In this document: piece by piece, positions 59,898 through 63,916 of the stretch
Layout: each line of letters starts with the position of its first letter
How positions within the stretch are numbered: the first letter of the stretch is position 1
Program-made: the position numbers and the translations under genes
NCBI RefSeq assembly: GCF_001439635.1
Contig: NZ_LMBZ01000020.1
Coordinates: 818 to 64,733 of the forward strand
Direction of reading: 5' to 3'
Source of the DNA: Solibacillus cecembensis
Lineage (GTDB): Bacteria; Bacillota; Bacilli; Bacillales_A; Planococcaceae
Length of the DNA stretch: 63,916 nucleotides
Notes under the pieces: model-generated
Databases searched by the model: none
The model's input: the letters and a program-made list of their open reading frames with translations, nothing else
Told to the model about the DNA's origin: nothing

Positions 59898-61509
59898 GTA
59901 GGTAATCCTCCATAAGCCTTTGTTCAATAGCCATTTTATGATCCATTAATTGTTGCAATTGTCGTGATTTCGCTTTTAGAGACTCATTTAGATCTGGTCT
60001 ATGATGAGATGATATTGCTTTACTTGTTACTATCATTGAATCAATAACATTATTAATGTCTACCCCTAATTCATTAGAATAATCTTCCAACCATTTAAGG
60101 CCTACTACATAATCATTTATACTTGGTTTGAAAATATAAAATGAACAAACTCTACAATCTTCACAACAATTATTTGGAAATGCATCTTTGTCTTTACAAT
60201 ATCCATAGTCCACTTTCAAAAAGAAGTTTTCTAATTCTTGACCTTCATACATTTTTCCCTCGTCAATTTTTTCTCTACGCCATCCAAGAAAACCATCACT
60301 AAATTCCTTTCTAATGTTATTTGAAAGACCCAACCTATTTAATCTATAAACATATGATTCAACAAAAGTCTTTGAATGACTATAATAATTATTGGGTGAA
60401 TGAATGCTATCATGACCTGCAAGTTCTGATATTGACAATAAGTTAAAGCCTTGAAGAAATAAATTTATAATGGCAAAATGCCTTGTATGAGAAGGTAATA
60501 TTCTAAAAGATATTCCCGCTTGATATTGTTCCATTACAATTTCATTATAAAAGTCTGTTAAAATTTCTCTAAATTGACTATTTTTCAGTCTATCTACAAC
60601 AAAATTAATTGTTCTATTACCATATGGTGGATTATTATACTGATAATATTTTTGTGAAAAAAGATATTCAGAAGTGATATTCAATTCCATTAATTCAGTC
60701 TTAAATTCAGTAAAAAGCCTATAAATACCCTTATTTACTTGGATAACTTGAATAGGAGGCACATCGTGTATTGATTCTTTCATCTTCTTAGATCTAGTAA
60801 TTGTTATCCAGAATAGACCTCGTGAATCTTTTCTAATACAATCCGATTTCAACTTTAACAACTCTACTGGTCTCATAGGAATAATATTTGTAATTGCCCA
60901 CCATAATTGAATTAGTCTATACTTAAATTTTTCATTATTTTCATTATTAAAAAAATCGTTTATTATCTCATCAAAAATTAAGATTTCGGTTAATGGAGGT
61001 AATACTTTATTTTTTCTTTCACTTTCACAAATCTTCTCACAAATTAGAACTATAGCTTCTTTATCAAGTTCTGTATAAAAATCTATAAATCTCAAGATTA
61101 ATCTTGCTGTAGTATATTTATCTTTATCATTAACCAAACAATCCTCTAGAATATTTACATTTTTTAATCCTGCTGTTTCTATTATCAAATAACTTAATTT
61201 TCTTTGATAATCCTTAATATAGGAAGTAGATTTACCTTTACGAATAAGTATCAGAAAATAAATTTTTTGAGCAAGTTTCAGTTCTTTATATACATCTAAA
61301 TCAAAATTCAATTTTAGAAAATAGTTAGAAGTATCACAGGGTAAAGTCCAATTATTAGAATAAAATGAAGCTGCTATAATAAAACCATCATTTTTTAATT
61401 CTTCAAAAATAGATATATATTTTTGTATATCCTCTTTTTTAAAGAATACTTTCTCTTTAATGTAAACCTTGCTAATTCCTCTGAAATCAATATCTCTTAT
61501 TAAATCCAT
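59887..61509 (-). CDS. TnpB-like tyrosine recombinase
   Basis: 540 residues. The catalytic domain (about 200-400) has Arg I in NIIPMRPVELL, box II reading LPSHTRHFAI with the second Arg, a GH in ELAGHDSI and candidate nucleophilic Tyr in NNYYSHS. A C-terminal Cys cluster (C-x9-C-C-x2-C-x2-C, near residue 440-460) looks like a zinc finger. Comparable to TnpB of Tn554. It lies 16 bases after the larger recombinase gene. Confidence 0.75.
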   Translation of the reverse strand: MDLIRDIDFRGISKVYIKEKVFFKKEDIQKYISIFEELKNDGFIIAASFYSNNWTLPCDTSNYFLKLNFDLDVYKELKLAQKIYFLILIRKGKSTSYIKDYQRKLSYLIIETAGLKNVNILEDCLVNDKDKYTTARLILRFIDFYTELDKEAIVLICEKICESERKNKVLPPLTEILIFDEIINDFFNNENNEKFKYRLIQLWWAITNIIPMRPVELLKLKSDCIRKDSRGLFWITITRSKKMKESIHDVPPIQVIQVNKGIYRLFTEFKTELMELNITSEYLFSQKYYQYNNPPYGNRTINFVVDRLKNSQFREILTDFYNEIVMEQYQAGISFRILPSHTRHFAIINLFLQGFNLLSISELAGHDSIHSPNNYYSHSKTFVESYVYRLNRLGLSNNIRKEFSDGFLGWRREKIDEGKMYEGQELENFFLKVDYGYCKDKDAFPNNCCEDCRVCSFYIFKPSINDYVVGLKWLEDYSNELGVDINNVIDSMIVTSKAISSHHRPDLNESLKAKSRQLQQLMDHKMAIEQRLMEDYLHEE

Positions 61510-61525
61510 AGTCCTCTATTCACCT

Positions 61526-63916
61526 TTATATTTTTAGTTTCCCTGATATTCTTTGCATATTATTTTTTCGCTCTTCTAAACTTATAAAACTATTTACTAT
61601 TTCTATTCCAAATGTTATGGCTACTTCGTTAAATATTACTAATACATTTAATAGATGCTTACTATCTCGTAATAAAATTGCTTCAGAGTTGGTTTTTTCA
61701 ATTGAATTTGCTAATCTTGTAAATTCTCTTTTTGCTTCAAATAAAACATGGTTAATTTGCGGGATAAAATTTTCACATCCAAAGCAAACTTTTCTACTTG
61801 TAAACGAACAATTAGGAAATTCAATACACTGTCCACAGCCATCTCTTGAAGGTATATTACATTTAAAAACTTTTAGTAATAATTCTTTTAGGGCCCACTC
61901 ATCCATCATACTTAGTTTATTAATTACAGAACTTTTTCTTTTCTCGTAATCTAATAATGACGATGCCCACTTTTCTAATTCAAGCGGTAAATATTCGCTT
62001 CTTAAATCAACTATAGTATTTGTTCTTTGTTCCATGCCTTGCTTATAATTCAAATTATTATAAACTAATTGAATCATATAATTATAAAGCCATCCGAAAT
62101 GACCACGTTTAAATAAGTTTATTGACACACGATCAATCGTTCCGTCCTTATTGTGAAGCTTAATATAGGTAGCAGTGGTGTTAATATCCTGATGTGACCT
62201 CATCCAGCCAACAGTTTCAATTGATAACTCTGAAAACTCTTGATCCTCCGATATTTCTAAAAATAAATATGTCATTGTACTGTTGTGAAGCTTTTTACTT
62301 TGATAGTCTTTTAATAATGGATTGCTTTCAAAAAATTTTTTGTGTAGTTTATTTCCTGATGTTTGAGGATTCATAGAATTACTAATAAGACTACCTAATA
62401 AATAATTTGATTTAATATTTTCTATTTTTGAATTTTCCTTAGCATGTAATTCAGAAATCACAACAGAATTTGCTAATGGTTCAATCAGATCTGGTGAAAC
62501 AAAAAAATTAAGGGGCTTCGAGGTCTTACTAGTTATAGAATTACTAAATAATAAATATAGTTGTTGAATAATTAAATTACATTGTTCAAGTGATAATCTA
62601 TTGTTAATTAGCCATCTCAATTCGTTTATATTTAATATTTCAATATCAACTCGAGGCATTTCAAAAATTATATCACTAGGTCTCCAAGGGGTTGATAATA
62701 ACATAGTAGTCAACACCCACATATTTGCATAATCTCTACTTTTTAAAGAACGTCTTATATGTTTTTCAATTTCTTTAACATGAAAATTGTATGCTTGATA
62801 TACCTCTGGTGTATATCTTTCTGTATTTATATCTTTATCAGCAAGTTTATTTTTCCTTGACAGGACATATTCTTTTTCAATTGTCTTTCCTGAAACTGAA
62901 TACTCATGTTTAATAAATTTTAAGAATAGTTCCCTTACTGGACTTGAATATTTTTTATTACTCACAATCTCTTCAATACTTTCAGAATTCAACTCAATAA
63001 TTTCGACCTCTAAATTCAAAACAATATCATTAAATATTTTTTTTAAGTGATTGTAAACTCTACGAATATTTCCTATTCTTCCCTGAGTGGCATTTATCCT
63101 TAAAATAGCGAATTCTTGAAAGTTTACTATTGTTTTTTTGATATTTTTATTAGATCCAATGAATATAAAATCCCTTTTTATATCCTCTATTATTTCAGGT
63201 TTAGTTAAACTTATTTCACTCTTACTATTTATTTGAAAGTCAAGTTCTTGCAAACTTGATTCTGGAAAATAATATCTATTTGTTTTTATCACATTATTAA
63301 TTTTATCTCTGTTAATATATTTCAATATAGTAGCTGTTGATACTTTTAATTTATTGCTAGCTTGTTTAACATCTATATATCCTTGAGGTGTTTTTTTGCT
63401 TAAATTATTTTTAGTTACCTTTTGTTGTTTTATTTCTTCATAGTATTTTTGATAAGCTTGTAGATCATTTTTATTTATAAAGATTTTACGTTTTATACTT
63501 TTGCTCTTCAGAATACCCTTTTTACTCAATTTCCCAATAATATTTATAGATATACCCAATATTTCTGACATTTTTCTAATATCCACATATCCATTCGGTA
63601 CTTCCTGATTTTTATCTTCAAGATACTTGTGATAATCTTTTAGGTCGTTTTTATTTATATAAATTTTCCGATTAATATTTTTGCTTTTCAGTATATCTCT
63701 TTTACTTAATTTCCAAACTACATTTTTAGATATACCTAGTATATTTGACATTTCTCTAGTATCCACATATCCATTGGGAACATCTTGATTCACATCTTCA
63801 AGATACTCGTTATAATCTTTTAAATCGTTTTTATTTATGTAAATTTTACGATTTATGCTTTTGTTTTTCAGTATATCTTTTTGACATAGTTTTCTGATAA
63901 TATTAATTGAAATATC
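61526..63916 (-). CDS. Large recombinase with tandem helix-turn-helix repeats (5' end outside window)
   Basis: At least 796 residues; open through the window edge, so the GTG at 63793 is internal and not the start. The N-terminal part is at least three near-identical 60-residue HTH units (see the repeat at 63431-63916) and a divergent fourth (TPQGYIDVKQASNKL). The C-terminal domain is integrase-like: STPWRPSDII supplies Arg I and NTTATYIKLH a Tyr, but box II reads KLHNSTMTY, with Thr at the Arg II position. A six-Cys cluster follows (C-x7-C-x2-C-x5-C-x7-C-x2-C). First of three co-directional element genes in view. Confidence 0.7.
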   Translation of the reverse strand, partial: DISINIIRKLCQKDILKNKSINRKIYINKNDLKDYNEYLEDVNQDVPNGYVDTREMSNILGISKNVVWKLSKRDILKSKNINRKIYINKNDLKDYHKYLEDKNQEVPNGYVDIRKMSEILGISINIIGKLSKKGILKSKSIKRKIFINKNDLQAYQKYYEEIKQQKVTKNNLSKKTPQGYIDVKQASNKLKVSTATILKYINRDKINNVIKTNRYYFPESSLQELDFQINSKSEISLTKPEIIEDIKRDFIFIGSNKNIKKTIVNFQEFAILRINATQGRIGNIRRVYNHLKKIFNDIVLNLEVEIIELNSESIEEIVSNKKYSSPVRELFLKFIKHEYSVSGKTIEKEYVLSRKNKLADKDINTERYTPEVYQAYNFHVKEIEKHIRRSLKSRDYANMWVLTTMLLSTPWRPSDIIFEMPRVDIEILNINELRWLINNRLSLEQCNLIIQQLYLLFSNSITSKTSKPLNFFVSPDLIEPLANSVVISELHAKENSKIENIKSNYLLGSLISNSMNPQTSGNKLHKKFFESNPLLKDYQSKKLHNSTMTYLFLEISEDQEFSELSIETVGWMRSHQDINTTATYIKLHNKDGTIDRVSINLFKRGHFGWLYNYMIQLVYNNLNYKQGMEQRTNTIVDLRSEYLPLELEKWASSLLDYEKRKSSVINKLSMMDEWALKELLLKVFKCNIPSRDGCGQCIEFPNCSFTSRKVCFGCENFIPQINHVLFEAKREFTRLANSIEKTNSEAILLRDSKHLLNVLVIFNEVAITFGIEIVNSFISLEERKNNMQRISGKLKI
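63431..63916 (-). repeat. 180-bp tandem repeats encoding HTH domains
   Basis: Period exactly 180 bp (60 codons). The unit opens VPNGYVD, then an HTH pattern like MSNILGISKNVVWKLSKRDI, then K-I-Y-I-N-K-N-D-L-K-D-Y. Unit boundaries are near 63790 and 63610. The window holds two full copies and the last 41 codons of another; more may lie outside. The DNA copies remain very similar, suggesting recent duplication or gene conversion. Confidence 0.9.

Noticed and set aside
63611..63916. CRISPR-like array suggested by regular repeats
   Set aside because: Period is 180 bp, units are coding and contiguous with no spacers.

Overview
Low-GC Bacillota chromosome. The mix of an S-layer-homology (SLH) protein with heme-binding NEAT domains, sortase B, Hsp33, a SwrC-type RND pump, DUF896 and a PAS-containing sporulation-type kinase points to the Bacillales, most likely a Planococcaceae relative (Lysinibacillus/Solibacillus-like). 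No rRNA or tRNA gene is present, so this rests on gene content alone.

Layout. (1) 1-8524: one end of a prophage. A leftward early operon (Xre, DUF771, antirepressor, YqaJ, RecT, DnaD-like; order as in the B. subtilis skin element) faces a rightward immR-immA-integrase unit, with a multi-operator switch between them. Two microprotein genes too short for usual gene callers (3560-3646, 3646-3780) lie in the early operon, and the yqaJ-like gene carries a 5-bp duplication that shifts its conserved C-terminus out of frame. (2) 8610-15389: housekeeping: KtrB/TrkH potassium channel, a TerC exporter behind a yybP-ykoY manganese riboswitch, an extended SDR and an RND exporter. (3) 15836-36758: a catabolic island of 17 enzyme, transporter and small genes, all leftward, plus two paralogous LysR genes read rightward. 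It contains an alcohol and an aldehyde dehydrogenase, two acyl-CoA ligases, a CoA-transferase, two acyl-CoA dehydrogenases, an enoyl-CoA hydratase-fold protein, a split MaoC hydratase, two SDRs, an SCP-x-type thiolase and a citrate-synthase-fold lyase. Four of its promoters share a strongly conserved element (core AAAAGGTATGTTAAGTAAA), so it looks like one regulon for an unidentified, probably branched or alicyclic, alcohol or acid. (4) 36915-46950: DUF2089/YvlB-like trio, prfC, VanZ-like, an orphan murE, a PAS histidine kinase, an aldehyde dehydrogenase, two small plus-strand genes, YceI. (5) 47152-54194: an Isd-type heme/iron uptake locus behind a Fur box: anchored NEAT protein, SLH-NEAT protein, heme ABC transporter, sortase B and a degenerate imelysin/EfeM-like lipoprotein. 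(6) 54577-58223: hslO, two luciferase-like monooxygenases, DUF896, Rrf2. (7) 58933-63916: one end of a Tn554-like element with a TnpC-like coiled-coil protein and two large tyrosine-recombinase-like proteins. It has cut off the 5' end of a thermonuclease gene. The outermost recombinase begins with tandem 60-residue helix-turn-helix repeats that run off the window.

The best candidates for something undescribed are the tandem-HTH recombinase (61526-63916), in which one catalytic arginine appears to be lost, and the catabolic regulon with its shared promoter element and two candidate C-C-cleaving enzymes.
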